From Halocynthiibacter sp. SDUM655004 (GTDB taxonomy: Bacteria > Pseudomonadota > Alphaproteobacteria > Rhodobacterales > Rhodobacteraceae), in the NCBI RefSeq assembly GCF_026015885.1, contig NZ_JAPDUG010000002.1:186001-250000 (forward strand): DNA of 64,000 nt, in the 5' to 3' direction. Positions 9,695 to 18,481 of this stretch are shown in pieces. The position numbers were made by a program, and so were the translations under genes. The notes under the pieces are model-generated. The model was not told the origin of the DNA, made no database searches, and worked only from the letters and a program-made list of their open reading frames with translations. Position 1 is the first letter of the stretch. The number at the start of each line of letters is the position of its first letter.

Positions 9695-10746
9695 CCTTCC
9701 ATTTCGGCCAGCATTGTAGCCTGTGCATCGGCTGTGAGTGCGTCGATTATCTCGTCCAACTCGCCTGCCATCACCTGATCCAGCTTATAAAGCGTCAGGT
9801 TAATACGGTGGTCCGTCATGCGGCCTTGAGGGAAGTTATAGGTACGGATGCGTTCGGACCGGTCGCCAGAGCCAACTTGGCTTTTACGGTCGGCGGAGCG
9901 TTCGTCATGGAGCTTCTGACGCTCCATATCATAGAGCCGCGTACGCATGACCTGCATGGCGATTTCACGGTTGCGGTGCTGGGATTTCTCGGCGCTCACC
10001 ACGATGATTCCGGTTGGGATATGGGTAATCCGCACCGCAGAATCGGTTGTGTTCACGTGCTGCCCGCCAGAACCAGAAGCGCGCATGGTGTCGATCCGAA
10101 GGTCATTGGGGTTGATAACCAGATCCACCTCTTCCGCTTCAGGAAGAACCGCCACGGTCGCCGCAGAAGTATGGATTCGCCCGCCGCTTTCAGTTGTCGG
10201 AACCCGCTGCACGCGATGCACGCCGCTTTCAAACTTTAGTCGCGCAAAGACGTTTTCGCCGGAAACCCGCGCAACAAGCTCTTTCACGCCGCCAAGTTCG
10301 CTCTCTTGGAATTCGATGATCTCAAACTTCCAGCGCCGTGATTCTGCATACCGCTGGTACATGCGCATCAGATCACCAGCAAACAAGCTGGCCTCATCTC
10401 CACCTGTGCCCGGGCGAATTTCGAGCATAGCGGGGCGAGCATCAGCCTCGTCCTTGGGCAGAAGCGTTAGCCGCAGCGCTTGCTCCACTTCTGGAAGGCG
10501 TGCACGCATCTCCGGAAGCTCTTCTTCGGCCAGCGCTTTCATCTCGGGATCAGAGAGCATTTCCTCTGCTTCTTCGATATCCGCGACGAGCTGTTGATAG
10601 GCGGCGATTTCTTCGACAACCGGTTTTAGGTCGGAATATTCCTTGGCCAGCGCGGCAATATCCGTGCCCGCTGTGCCTTCGGCCATAGCGGCCTCAAGGA
10701 ATTCAAACCGCTGGGTGATCTGCATGAGTGTATCGTTAGGAACCAT
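9691..10746 (-). CDS. prfA: Peptide chain release factor 1
   Basis: RF1 recognises UAA and UAG stop codons. The GSGGQHVN motif (GGQ loop, hydrolysis of peptidyl-tRNA) is present, as are the [14 protein letters not shown] region and the basic C-terminal domain. From ATG 10746 the protein is 351 residues, close to the usual length. An in-frame ATG at 10794 would add 16 residues that partly resemble the normal N-terminus, but would leave only 14 bases to the divergent gene at 10809 and would contain that gene's apparent promoter. I therefore prefer 10746. Neither start has a strong ribosome site. Confidence 0.93.
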   Translation of the reverse strand: MVPNDTLMQITQRFEFLEAAMAEGTAGTDIAALAKEYSDLKPVVEEIAAYQQLVADIEEAEEMLSDPEMKALAEEELPEMRARLPEVEQALRLTLLPKDEADARPAMLEIRPGTGGDEASLFAGDLMRMYQRYAESRRWKFEIIEFQESELGGVKELVARVSGENVFARLKFESGVHRVQRVPTTESGGRIHTSAATVAVLPEAEEVDLVINPNDLRIDTMRASGSGGQHVNTTDSAVRITHIPTGIIVVSAEKSQHRNREIAMQVMRTRLYDMERQKLHDERSADRKSQVGSGDRSERIRTYNFPQGRMTDHRINLTLYKLDQVMAGELDEIIDALTADAQATMLAEMEG

Positions 10747-10773
10747 GCGCCTGTGTTGGGCTATCGCGACGAT

Positions 10774-10802
10774 TTGGTCAAGAGGCACCGACATGCTATA
10801 AT
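10774..10802 (+). promoter_or_regulatory. Sigma-70-type promoter, apparently leaderless transcript
   Basis: TTGGTC (10774-10779), a 17-base spacer and a perfect TATAAT (10797-10802). Transcription would begin about seven bases after the -10 box, at or next to the ATG at 10809, so the mRNA would have little or no leader. No Shine-Dalgarno sequence is present, which agrees. Confidence 0.55.
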
Positions 10803-10808
10803 CGCGGG

Positions 10809-11081
10809 ATGAAGGGTTTGAGCATTGTTTTCGCCCTGTTGGGCGGAATGGTACATGCGGATACGGCACCGCCCCTTCCGCAAATTTCGTGCTATTGTAC
10901 AGATACAGGTGGTGAACGCGTAGAACTTGGGCAGTCAGCTTGCCTTCAGGTGGGGCAACGGATGTTTACCGCCCGCTGTGAAATGTCGCTGAATGTACCG
11001 ATCTGGCGCGAAAAGAGCGAAGGATGCGCGGTGTCATCCCTGCCCTCGCGTACCGAAGCCGTCTCTTCCCCACAGGGGTAA
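10809..11081 (+). CDS. Small secreted or periplasmic protein of unknown function
   Basis: A 90-residue product with a signal peptide ([19 protein letters not shown], likely cleaved after VHA). The mature part carries four cysteines ([20 protein letters not shown], then TARCEM, then EGCAV, so five in all counting the last), suggesting disulfides in the periplasm. I associate short proteins of this type with Rhodobacteraceae but know no function. It is divergent from prfA, ends one base from the convergent amidohydrolase gene, and has a clear promoter but no ribosome site (see promoter entry). Confidence 0.75.
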   Translation: MKGLSIVFALLGGMVHADTAPPLPQISCYCTDTGGERVELGQSACLQVGQRMFTARCEMSLNVPIWREKSEGCAVSSLPSRTEAVSSPQG

Positions 11082-12245
11082 TCACTTTGCTGGCTGCAGC
11101 CTCTCCACCAACCGCGCAAAAAATGATGCACCAATTGGCAGGATCTCGTCGTTAAAATCGTACGCTGGGTGGTGAACCGAAATCGGCGTGTCCTGACCAA
11201 GGTTCAGATAGGCGCCGGGACATTTCTCAAGCATATAGGCAAAGTCCTCTGACCACATACCGCGCAGGGTATCACCATCAACGCCGTCTTCACCGGCGAT
11301 CTCTTGCGCGACCTGTACGGCCTTTTCAGTCTCTGCAGGATGGTTGATCGTGGGCGGGTAGCCCTTGTTGTATTTCAGCTCGATATCAACATCATAAGCC
11401 AGCGCATGCCCTTTACAGAGAGCTTCCAACCGCGCAATCACCATCGCCTGTACGCCTTTGTCAAAGCTTCGCACAGTACCGTTGATATAGGCGGTGTCTG
11501 GAATGATATTATCCGCGCTGCCGCTATGGATTTGCGTGACCGAAACAACGAGGTCATCGGTTGTCGCGTGATTACGACTCACGATTGTCTGGATTGCCTG
11601 CACAAGCCCGACTGCGGCAATCAGCGGATCTTTGGTCATTTGCGGCGCAGCACCATGGCCGCCACTCCCGCGCACGTGAATGTCAAAATCATCAACCGCC
11701 GCCATCATCGGTCCGGGGGTTGTTGCAAACATCCCAAGCGGCAATTCAGTGGCATTATGCAACGCATACACAGAGGAGATATCAAACCGTTCGATAATAC
11801 CTTCCTCACACATCACGCGCGCACCACCTCCACCCTCCTCGGCAGGCTGAAAGATCAGCGCAACGCGCCCAGTGAAGTTTCGCGTTTCGGCAAGGTATTT
11901 CGCCGCACCCAGCAGCATAGATGTGTGCCCGTCATGACCACAGGCGTGCATCTTGCCCTCAACCACAGAAGCATAGTCCGCGCCTGTTTCCTCGGTAATC
12001 GGCAGCGCATCCATATCGGCGCGCAATCCAATGGTCGGCCCTTCGCCCTGCCCATTGATGATCGCCACCAAACCCGATTCCGCGATACCTTCGTGCAATT
12101 CATCCACGCCAAATGCCCGCAACTTCTCCGCAACAAAGGCCGCTGTCTCGTGACATTCGAAACCAAGCTCAGGATGTTGGTGCATCCAGTGCCGCCATTC
12201 TGTCATTTCGGCGGTAAAATCGCCAATTCGGTTAATTATGGCCAT
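11082..12245 (-). CDS. M20 family amidohydrolase (hippurate hydrolase-like)
   Basis: The 387-residue product belongs to the M20D peptidase/amidohydrolase family, which cleaves N-acyl amino acids or similar amides. Visible are HQHPELGFECHETAAF near the N-terminus, the metal-binding MHACGHDGHTSMLLGAA (residues about 98-114), EEGGGGARVM with the catalytic glutamate pair, and the GGHGAAPQMTKDPL dimerisation-domain motif. A late SEDFAYM motif supplies a further metal ligand. The true substrate (hippurate, N-acetylated amino acids, or auxin-type conjugates) cannot be told from sequence. It is divergent from mazG. Confidence 0.9.
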   Translation of the reverse strand: MAIINRIGDFTAEMTEWRHWMHQHPELGFECHETAAFVAEKLRAFGVDELHEGIAESGLVAIINGQGEGPTIGLRADMDALPITEETGADYASVVEGKMHACGHDGHTSMLLGAAKYLAETRNFTGRVALIFQPAEEGGGGARVMCEEGIIERFDISSVYALHNATELPLGMFATTPGPMMAAVDDFDIHVRGSGGHGAAPQMTKDPLIAAVGLVQAIQTIVSRNHATTDDLVVSVTQIHSGSADNIIPDTAYINGTVRSFDKGVQAMVIARLEALCKGHALAYDVDIELKYNKGYPPTINHPAETEKAVQVAQEIAGEDGVDGDTLRGMWSEDFAYMLEKCPGAYLNLGQDTPISVHHPAYDFNDEILPIGASFFARLVERLQPAK

Positions 12246-12357
12246 GCTACTGGACTCCTATTCGTGCATTTGCGTTAGATGTCGCAAACCGATGATATCC
12301 GCGAACGTTCGCAGAGATTCCACGGACAGAGTGTTTCGCAAAGCAGAGAGGCCCGCA

Positions 12358-13179
12358 ATGGCAATTGATCCCCTTCTTTCCTCTACGGGCGAAATTTCGC
12401 GACTGCTCGAGATTATGTCGCGACTGCGTGATCCAGAAACCGGTTGCCCTTGGGATGTGGAGCAGGACTTCGCCACTATCGCGCCCTACACCATCGAGGA
12501 AGCCTATGAGGTTGCCGACGCGATTGAGCGGGGCGAAATGAACGAGCTTGAGGGCGAACTCGGCGATTTGCTGCTTCAGGTGGTGTTTCACGCGCAGATG
12601 GGATCGGAAACGGGGCACTTCGACTTTGAAAGCATCACCCGCTCCATCAGCGACAAGATGATTGACCGTCACCCCCATGTGTTTGGCGATGAATCCCGTG
12701 ACAAATCCGCAGAACAACAGACGCGCGATTGGGAGAAGATAAAAGCAGCCGAACGTGCAGGTAAGGATCAGGGCGGCGCATTGGATGGCGTTGCGGTCGG
12801 GCTTCCGGCGCTGCTGCGGGCTGTCAAATTGCAAAAACGCGCTGCGCGTGTGGGGTTTGACTGGCCCGATATCAGCCAAGTTTTGGATAAGGTGGTTGAA
12901 GAAACTCAAGAGTTGGCCGAGGCGCGTGACACGCTCTCCCAAGCGGAGGTCGAGGAAGAATTTGGAGACTTGTTATTTGTTATGGCGAATGTCGCGCGTC
13001 ACATGAATGTTGATCCAGAGGCCGCACTACGCGCTGCGAATGGCAAGTTTACAAGGCGTTTTGAACAAATCGAAGCTCGATTGGCAGAGGACGGTCGGCG
13101 GCCCGAAGACTCTACGCTTGAAGAAATGGACTCTATTTGGAACACGGTTAAAGAGGCGGAAAAGCGGGCGCAAAAATGA
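12358..13179 (+). CDS. mazG: Nucleoside triphosphate pyrophosphohydrolase MazG
   Basis: MazG hydrolyses NTPs and dNTPs to monophosphates, a house-cleaning and stress function. The 273-residue product has two MazG domains: the first with LRDPETGCPWDVEQDF and the metal-binding EELGD-type helices (ELEGELGDLLLQVVFHAQM), the second with VEEEFGDLLFVMANVARH near residue 205. ATG 12358 is preceded by AGAGAGG; the longer open frame from 12238 covers the intergenic region and is rejected. It is followed by an AT-rich intergenic region and the iron-uptake gene. Confidence 0.95.
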   Translation: MAIDPLLSSTGEISRLLEIMSRLRDPETGCPWDVEQDFATIAPYTIEEAYEVADAIERGEMNELEGELGDLLLQVVFHAQMGSETGHFDFESITRSISDKMIDRHPHVFGDESRDKSAEQQTRDWEKIKAAERAGKDQGGALDGVAVGLPALLRAVKLQKRAARVGFDWPDISQVLDKVVEETQELAEARDTLSQAEVEEEFGDLLFVMANVARHMNVDPEAALRAANGKFTRRFEQIEARLAEDGRRPEDSTLEEMDSIWNTVKEAEKRAQK

Positions 13180-13225
13180 CGCAGCCTAATTCCGACTTTT
13201 TTAATCAAAAATTCGCGCGCACCCC

Positions 13226-13254
13226 TTGACCTGAGCATTTTACTCGGATTTAAC
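13226..13254 (+). promoter_or_regulatory. Promoter with a near-consensus iron-Rhodo-box
   Basis: TTGACC (13226-13231), 17-base spacer, TTTAAC (13249-13254). Inside the spacer lies TGA-N9-TCG (13232-13246), one base from TGA-N9-TCA, the iron-Rhodo-box consensus I recall as the RirA-linked operator of Rhodobacterales. It also has partial dyad symmetry (CTGAG...CTCGG). The downstream gene is an iron-binding protein, so iron repression is plausible; it is not shown. Confidence 0.45.
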
Positions 13255-13285
13255 GCGATCAAACGCAAACTTGGAGTTCATAACA

Positions 13286-14284
13286 ATGCGCTTGATTACA
13301 ACTGTCGCGGCAATTGCCATGGCCGCACCTGCTCTCGCCGAAGAAGTTAACGTCTATTCCTATCGCCAGCCCGAGTTGATCGCGCCGCTCACAGACGCGT
13401 TCACCGAAGAAACAGGCATCAAAGTTAACGTCGCCTTCCTGAACCAAGGTATGGTCGAGAAGCTTGAAGCTGAGGGCGATCGCTCCCCTGCCGACCTCGT
13501 ATTCACAGTTGATATTTCGCGCCTGAACAGCGTTGTCGAAGCAGGCCTGACACAGCCGGTTGAGAGCGAAGCGTTGCTGGCCACTGTTCCTGCGAATTAC
13601 CGCGACCCAGAAGGCCACTGGTACGGTCTCACAACGCGCGCGCGTATCGTTTATGCATCGAAAGACCGTGTCGCTGACGGCGAAGTCACAACTTACGAAG
13701 ACCTTGCCGACCCGAAATGGGAAGGCCGCATCTGTACCCGCTCCGGTACACACGCTTATAACGTTGCGCTGACGTCTGCGATGCTGGTTCATCACAGCGA
13801 AGAAGAAGTGAAAGAATGGCTCGAAGGCGTAAAGGCTAACCTTGCGCGCAAGCCACAGGGCAACGACCGCGCGCAGGTCAAAGCGATCTGGGCAGGTGAG
13901 TGCGATATCGCCATTGGCAACACCTACTACATGGGCAAAATGCTCGCCGATGAAGAGCAAAAAGAGTGGGCTGACGCGGTTAACATCGTGTTCCCAACCT
14001 TTGAAGACGCTGGCACACACGTCAACATTTCTGGTGTTGCTCTGGTGAAATCCGCACCGAACAAAGAAAACGCCGTCAAGCTGATGGAGTTCCTGACTTC
14101 GCCGAAAGCTCAGGAAATCTACGCTGCTGCGAACTTCGAATACCCAATCGCACCAGGCACAACTCCTGTTGATCTGGTTGCAAGCTGGGGCGAATTCACT
14201 GCTGATGACACAAACCTAATGGAAATTGCGAAACGCCGTGCAGACGCGCTTCGCCTCGTAGAAACAGTGGATTTCGACGGCTAA
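13286..14284 (+). CDS. Fe(3+) ABC transporter periplasmic substrate-binding protein
   Basis: A 332-residue periplasmic binding protein of the FbpA/FutA iron family. It has a signal peptide (MRLITTVAAIAMAAPALA) followed by EVNVYSYRQPELIAPLTDAF, the usual start of the mature iron-binding lobe. Tyrosines typical of ferric ligands occur at TYYMGKM and nearby. ATG 13286 was chosen over the upstream ATG at 13271 because GGAG at 13272-13275 lies about ten bases before it and the signal peptide then has a normal basic start. No permease or ATPase gene is adjacent, so partner subunits must be encoded elsewhere. A terminator follows at 14308. Confidence 0.9.
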   Translation: MRLITTVAAIAMAAPALAEEVNVYSYRQPELIAPLTDAFTEETGIKVNVAFLNQGMVEKLEAEGDRSPADLVFTVDISRLNSVVEAGLTQPVESEALLATVPANYRDPEGHWYGLTTRARIVYASKDRVADGEVTTYEDLADPKWEGRICTRSGTHAYNVALTSAMLVHHSEEEVKEWLEGVKANLARKPQGNDRAQVKAIWAGECDIAIGNTYYMGKMLADEEQKEWADAVNIVFPTFEDAGTHVNISGVALVKSAPNKENAVKLMEFLTSPKAQEIYAAANFEYPIAPGTTPVDLVASWGEFTADDTNLMEIAKRRADALRLVETVDFDG

Positions 14285-14307
14285 AGCTTCACACAATTAA
14301 ATTCTGA

Positions 14308-14342
14308 AAGCGGCCCTGCAACTTGCGGGGCCGCTTCTTTTT
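14308..14342 (+). terminator. Intrinsic terminator of the iron-binding protein gene
   Basis: Stem AAGCGGCCC (14308-14316) with GGGCCGCTT (14328-14336), extended inward by TGCA/TTGC pairing, followed by CTTTTTT. A typical Rho-independent terminator. Confidence 0.85.
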
Positions 14343-14414
14343 TGCCGACAATCGGGCTTGCAATTCGCGCGCGACAGTCGCACTCTCGGCCTTCGCCAAC
14401 AACAGGACGTACCG

Positions 14415-15368
14415 ATGACTCAAGACAAATCCCCACGCAAAATCATCATTGATACCGACCCAGGGCAGGACGATGCAGTTGCTATATTGCTTGCATTGGG
14501 GAGCCCAGAGGACGTTGAGGTTCTCGGCGTCACTGCGGTTGCGGGAAATGTTCCGCTCCCCCTCACGCAAAAGAATGCACGGATCGTCTGTGAGCTTGCG
14601 GGAAAAACCGAAGTACCTGTCTATGCAGGCTGTGAAGCGCCGATGAAACGCAAACTGGTAACAGCGGAGCATGTTCACGGCAAAACAGGCCTTGATGGTC
14701 CGGTCATGCCCGACCCGACTATGCCGCTCACAGACGGACACGCCGTTGATTTCATAATTGAAACCCTACGAAACCATCCAGAGAAAAGCGTCACTCTCTG
14801 TCCGCTTGGCCCGCTAACCAATATCGCAACGGCCTTTGCGAAAGCACCCGATATCGTCGACCGCGTGCAGGAGATTGTCATGATGGGTGGTGCATATTTC
14901 GAGGTGGGAAACATAACTCCAGCGGCAGAGTTCAACATCTATGTAGACCCCGAAGCTGCCGATATTGTGTTCAAGTCTGGCGTCCCGATTGTTGTTATGC
15001 CGCTCGACGTGACCCACAAGGCGCTCACCACCGCCGAGCGCGTCGAAGCATTTCGCAATCTTGGAACTGAACCAGGCCGAATGGTTGCGGAATGGACCGA
15101 CTTTTTCGAGCGCTTCGACAAGGAGAAATACGGCTCCGCAGGCGCCCCTCTGCATGACCCTTGCGTAATTGCCTATCTTATCCAGCCCGAGCTGTTTTCA
15201 GGCCGTCATATCAATGTCGAGATTGAAACCGGCTCCGAGTTAACCCTTGGCATGACAGTTGCAGATTGGTGGGGCGTTACAGACCGCCCAGCGAATGCAA
15301 TGTTCATGGGCGATTTGGATGCGGATGGCTTTTTTGCTCTGCTGACAGAGCGGATCGCCCGCCTATAG
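14415..15368 (+). CDS. Inosine/uridine-preferring nucleoside hydrolase
   Basis: The 317-residue product hydrolyses the N-glycosidic bond of nucleosides, releasing base and ribose for salvage. The family's N-terminal calcium-binding aspartate cluster is clear: IIDTDPGQDDAVAILLAL, and the later segments MMGGAYFEVGNITPAAEFN (with the catalytic-site asparagine) and a late HDPCVIAYL histidine-aspartate pair complete the site. ATG 14415 follows AGGACG; the frame upstream to 14358 is not needed. Natural preference among purine and pyrimidine nucleosides cannot be read off. It may be co-transcribed with selO, whose GTG follows 21 bases after the stop. Confidence 0.93.
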   Translation: MTQDKSPRKIIIDTDPGQDDAVAILLALGSPEDVEVLGVTAVAGNVPLPLTQKNARIVCELAGKTEVPVYAGCEAPMKRKLVTAEHVHGKTGLDGPVMPDPTMPLTDGHAVDFIIETLRNHPEKSVTLCPLGPLTNIATAFAKAPDIVDRVQEIVMMGGAYFEVGNITPAAEFNIYVDPEAADIVFKSGVPIVVMPLDVTHKALTTAERVEAFRNLGTEPGRMVAEWTDFFERFDKEKYGSAGAPLHDPCVIAYLIQPELFSGRHINVEIETGSELTLGMTVADWWGVTDRPANAMFMGDLDADGFFALLTERIARL

Positions 15369-15389
15369 CGATAAAACAGGAGAGATCCG

Positions 15390-16802
15390 GTGTTTGCCTT
15401 TGACAACAGCTATGCTCGCCTCGCGCCCGATATGTTTGCGGAGGTAGCGCCGACACCTGTAAAGGCGCCGGAACTGTTGGCGTTGAACCAAGAGCTCGCG
15501 CAGGAACTTGGCCTATCCGACTCCGAATTCCATTCCAACGAACTGCTTGAAATCCTATCGGGCAATCGCATTGCTAAAGGGTCTCAACCCATCGCACAGG
15601 CCTATGCGGGGCATCAATTTGGCAACTTCGTTCCGCAACTTGGCGACGGTCGGGCGCACCTCCTCGGCGAAGTGATCGATAGCAACGGCCAGCGGCAGGA
15701 TATCGTGCTCAAAGGGTCAGGCCGCACACCATTCTCCCGAAATGGGGATGGCCGTGCATGGCTTGGCCCAGTCTTGCGCGAATTTCTGGTTTCGGAGGCT
15801 ATGCATGCGCTCAACGTACCCACAACGCGCGCTCTGGCCATCGTGGCCACAGGCGAGCGCGTCCAGCGCGAAACCGCCCTGCCCGGCGCGATTCTAACGC
15901 GCGTTGCCACAAGCCACCTTCGCGTGGGAACATTTCAATATTTCGCCCAACGCGGCAATCTGGATGCACTCAGCGCGCTGGTCGATATGGCGATTGAGCG
16001 CCACTACCCTGACGCAGAAGGGCCACTCGGCCTGCTGCACGCAACGGTCGCATCGCAGGCCAAGCTGATTGCCCAATGGCTCGGGCTTGGCTTCATTCAC
16101 GGAGTGATGAACACCGATAACTGTCACATTGGCGGATTGACGATTGATTACGGCCCTTGCGCCTTCATGGACGCATTCAATCCCGAACAGGTCTATTCCT
16201 CGATCGACCGTATGAGCCGCTATGCCTATCAGAATCAGCCCGACATCGCCGCATGGAACCTTGCTCAATTTGCCAGCAGCCTTGTGCCCCTCATGGGAGA
16301 AGAAAAAGCCGCGATTGCCGCTGCAACCGAAGCAGTAAACAGTTTTGGCCCGTTGTTCTTCCGCGCATGGATTGAAGTTTTCGGGCGCAAACTCGGCATT
16401 GCAGATGCAAAGCAGAGCGATCGCGATCTTATCTATGGATTTCTGAATGTCCTCGCGAAAAACCGACTCGATTTCACAAATAGTTTCAGAGATTTGGCTG
16501 TTCATGGTCGCATCACTGAAGCGAAAGATACCGAAGAATTAGACGCATGGTATAGCACTTGGAAATCTCGCCTTGATGGCGAATCCAATCCACAAGAAAT
16601 TATGCGCGGCGCAAACCCAGCGGTCATCCCGCGCAATCATCGAATCGAAGCTGCGATTGTCTCAGCGGTTGGCGGCGACCTTGCCCCCTTTGCCGCGCTT
16701 CACACGGCTCTTTCGTCCCCGTATGAAACGCCTGAAGACCGAACACTCGTACAACCGCCAAAGCCCGAAGAGGTTGTCCAAGCAACCTTCTGCGGTACAT
16801 AG
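15390..16802 (+). CDS. selO: Protein adenylyltransferase SelO (YdiU/UPF0061 family)
   Basis: SelO is a pseudokinase-fold enzyme that transfers AMP from ATP to hydroxyl side chains of target proteins, linked to redox homeostasis. The 470-residue length fits. Motifs include YAGHQFGNFVPQLGDGRA, VLKGSGRTPFSRNGDGRAW (nucleotide-binding loop), HGVMNTDNCHIGGLTIDYGP (active-site NxDN and DYGP). The protein ends FCGT, placing a cysteine three residues from the end; in eukaryotic SELENOO a selenocysteine occupies a similar near-terminal position. GTG 15390 follows AGGAGA at about 15378. No UGA or SECIS-like feature was seen. Confidence 0.94.
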   Translation: MFAFDNSYARLAPDMFAEVAPTPVKAPELLALNQELAQELGLSDSEFHSNELLEILSGNRIAKGSQPIAQAYAGHQFGNFVPQLGDGRAHLLGEVIDSNGQRQDIVLKGSGRTPFSRNGDGRAWLGPVLREFLVSEAMHALNVPTTRALAIVATGERVQRETALPGAILTRVATSHLRVGTFQYFAQRGNLDALSALVDMAIERHYPDAEGPLGLLHATVASQAKLIAQWLGLGFIHGVMNTDNCHIGGLTIDYGPCAFMDAFNPEQVYSSIDRMSRYAYQNQPDIAAWNLAQFASSLVPLMGEEKAAIAAATEAVNSFGPLFFRAWIEVFGRKLGIADAKQSDRDLIYGFLNVLAKNRLDFTNSFRDLAVHGRITEAKDTEELDAWYSTWKSRLDGESNPQEIMRGANPAVIPRNHRIEAAIVSAVGGDLAPFAALHTALSSPYETPEDRTLVQPPKPEEVVQATFCGT

Positions 16803-16846
16803 GCTTAACGCGCATTGCGCAAACTCTTGTTTTTCTAGGAAGAAAG

Positions 16847-16923
16847 TGGCGCGGTTGACGGGGCTCGAACCCGCGACCCCCGGCGTGACAGGCCGGTACT
16901 CTAACCAACTGAGCTACAACCGC
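16847..16923 (-). tRNA. tRNA-Asp (GTC), copy 1
   Basis: A 77-base cloverleaf on the minus strand: acceptor GCGGTTG/CAACCGC, D-arm with AGCTCAGTTGGTTAGAGT, anticodon stem CCGGC/GCCGG around loop CTGTCAC (anticodon GTC), T-arm with GTTCGAGC, and an encoded CCA at 16847-16849. It is identical in its body to the copy at 16953-17029. Confidence 0.97.
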
Positions 16924-16952
16924 GCAAGGCCGGGCAATTTCCAAAAGTGCAG

Positions 16953-17029
16953 TGGCGCGGTTGACGGGGCTCGAACCCGCGACCCCCGGCGTGACAGGCC
17001 GGTACTCTAACCAACTGAGCTACAACCGC
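16953..17029 (-). tRNA. tRNA-Asp (GTC), copy 2
   Basis: Same 77-base sequence as the copy 29 bases downstream (16847-16923), with anticodon GTC and encoded CCA. It is the promoter-proximal copy; a TTGACG/TAAAAG promoter lies at 17067-17095, so the pair is probably one transcript. Confidence 0.97.
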
Positions 17030-17066
17030 GTATGCACTCCTGGGACTGTGCCCAAGCGTGAGGCTG

Positions 17067-17095
17067 CTTTTAGGGTGGTGTGTCCCTGCCGTCAA
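17067..17095 (-). promoter_or_regulatory. Promoter for the tandem tRNA-Asp genes
   Basis: On the minus strand TTGACG (17090-17095), a 17-base spacer and TAAAAG (17067-17072). It lies about 40 bases upstream of the first tRNA-Asp, giving a leader of roughly 30 bases. Confidence 0.55.
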
Positions 17096-17249
17096 GCGCG
17101 GTTTTACGGAAAACTTTGCTTGAATGAAGATTTATTTGCACAGCAGCCGATACCCGAAGAAACCGAACAAAAAGTCGCTAAATTCGACGGCCAAAATCCG
17201 TAACGCGCCGGTCCGGCGTAATCTTAATCTGGTGTATCAAGGGAGAAAA

Positions 17250-17325
<76 letters not shown>

Positions 17326-17378
17326 GATGGCGGCTAATTAGCCTAGGGACGCGGGGGGATGCAAGAGCAAAAATGCGA

Positions 17379-17984
17379 TTATTTCGCTTCTTTTAAAATT
17401 ACTTCCTCACCGCCCGAAATTCTGAAGATACAGCCTTGTGTATGAGGCAGTGCGCGCATCTCTAAAAAGCTGAGATTACAGGCCAATCCGCGTAACATCG
17501 TGGACGTGATTCCATGTGTGATCAGAACGCTCGGTTTCGTTAGGGAGTTCAGAAATGAAAGACAGCGCCCTCGCAATTGAGCCTCGCCCTCCCCGTTCGG
17601 GGCGTTGAGGTAGAAGCTGAAATCATCCGCGCACCGTTCAACGATATCAGGCCACTCTTTTTCGATGTCCTTGTGAGTCTTCCTCTGGAAGTCACCAGCA
17701 TCCACTTCGGCCAATCGCGCGTCTACGATTGCATCTATGCCATGCGGCGCCAATGCGATCTTCGCGGTTTGTTGCGCGCGCCCAAGTGGGCTAACGAAAA
17801 CATCGACCTGAGCAAACTCCTGAAACACCGCGGTCAGCAATCTGCTTTGTGTTTCCGCTTGCTGTATTCCTTGCGACGTAAGCGGAGAATCTAACGATCC
17901 TTGAAGCCGCCCCGCAAGGTTCCATTCAGTTTGCCCGTGCCGAAGAATGAACAAAGGCGGCGTTTTCAATGGCTTTCCCGGCAT
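17379..17984 (-). CDS. Histidine phosphatase family protein
   Basis: A 201-residue member of the phosphoglycerate-mutase-like histidine phosphatases. The RHG signature is at residues 15-17 (LFILRHGQTEWN), providing the phosphohistidine, and a second catalytic histidine lies in LITHGITSTML. PFD about the substrate is impossible: family members act on sugar phosphates, nucleotide derivatives or alpha-ribazole phosphate. The gene starts 12 bases after the soxR stop and is likely the third gene of an HU-soxR-phosphatase operon. Confidence 0.85.
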   Translation of the reverse strand: MPGKPLKTPPLFILRHGQTEWNLAGRLQGSLDSPLTSQGIQQAETQSRLLTAVFQEFAQVDVFVSPLGRAQQTAKIALAPHGIDAIVDARLAEVDAGDFQRKTHKDIEKEWPDIVERCADDFSFYLNAPNGEGEAQLRGRCLSFLNSLTKPSVLITHGITSTMLRGLACNLSFLEMRALPHTQGCIFRISGGEEVILKEAK

Positions 17985-17996
17985 AGAATAACTGCT

Positions 17997-18467
17997 TTAT
18001 GCCTCATCATTTTGCTCACCAATCCATCGCTGGGGGCCCGATCCATGCGCAGCAAGAGCGTCGTCCGCATTGTAGAGAGGGCAGTTTTCAAGCGATAGGC
18101 ATCCACATCCGATACAGTGATCAAGCTGGTCGCGCAGCTTCTCCATCAAGGCAATCTTCTCGGTAAGGAGCGCCTTCCATGGCTCCGCAGCCTCCGCCCA
18201 ATCATCCGCTTTGATCACGCGATCTTGGGGCAAGCCTCCGAGCACTTCCTTGATGGTCGACAGGGGCAAACCAACCGATTGTGCCACACGAACGATAGCA
18301 AGTTTTCGGAGCTCCCCGCGATTGAATCGCCTGTGGTTGGCATCTGTCCGCCAGCTCTCGATCAGCCCTTCGGCCTCGTAGTAATGCACCGTTGAAACGG
18401 GCACGCCTGCGCGCTTTGCGAAGTCCCCGACGGAAAGATCGTTCGGCTTTATCCGTTGCGCGGCCAC
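17997..18467 (-). CDS. soxR: Redox-sensitive MerR-family regulator SoxR
   Basis: The 156-residue product has an N-terminal MerR winged-helix domain (LSVGDFAKRAGVPVSTVHYY), a dimerisation helix, and the SoxR-specific 2Fe-2S motif C-x2-C-x-C-x5-C at cysteines 118, 121, 123 and 129 (CIGCGCLSLENC). These positions are within one residue of E. coli SoxR. Oxidation of the cluster by redox-cycling compounds activates SoxR at its target promoters. Targets are not visible here: no CCTCAAGT-type SoxR box was found in the flanks. It lies between a HU-like gene and a histidine phosphatase gene with 12-14 base gaps, so it is probably expressed from the HU promoter. Confidence 0.92.
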   Translation of the reverse strand: MAAQRIKPNDLSVGDFAKRAGVPVSTVHYYEAEGLIESWRTDANHRRFNRGELRKLAIVRVAQSVGLPLSTIKEVLGGLPQDRVIKADDWAEAAEPWKALLTEKIALMEKLRDQLDHCIGCGCLSLENCPLYNADDALAAHGSGPQRWIGEQNDEA

Positions 18468-18481
18468 CCTACCCGCACCGC

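Noticed and set aside
11304-12278. A 324-codon plus-strand frame opposite the amidohydrolase gene
   Set aside because: A shadow frame; the amidohydrolase motifs on the other strand are decisive.
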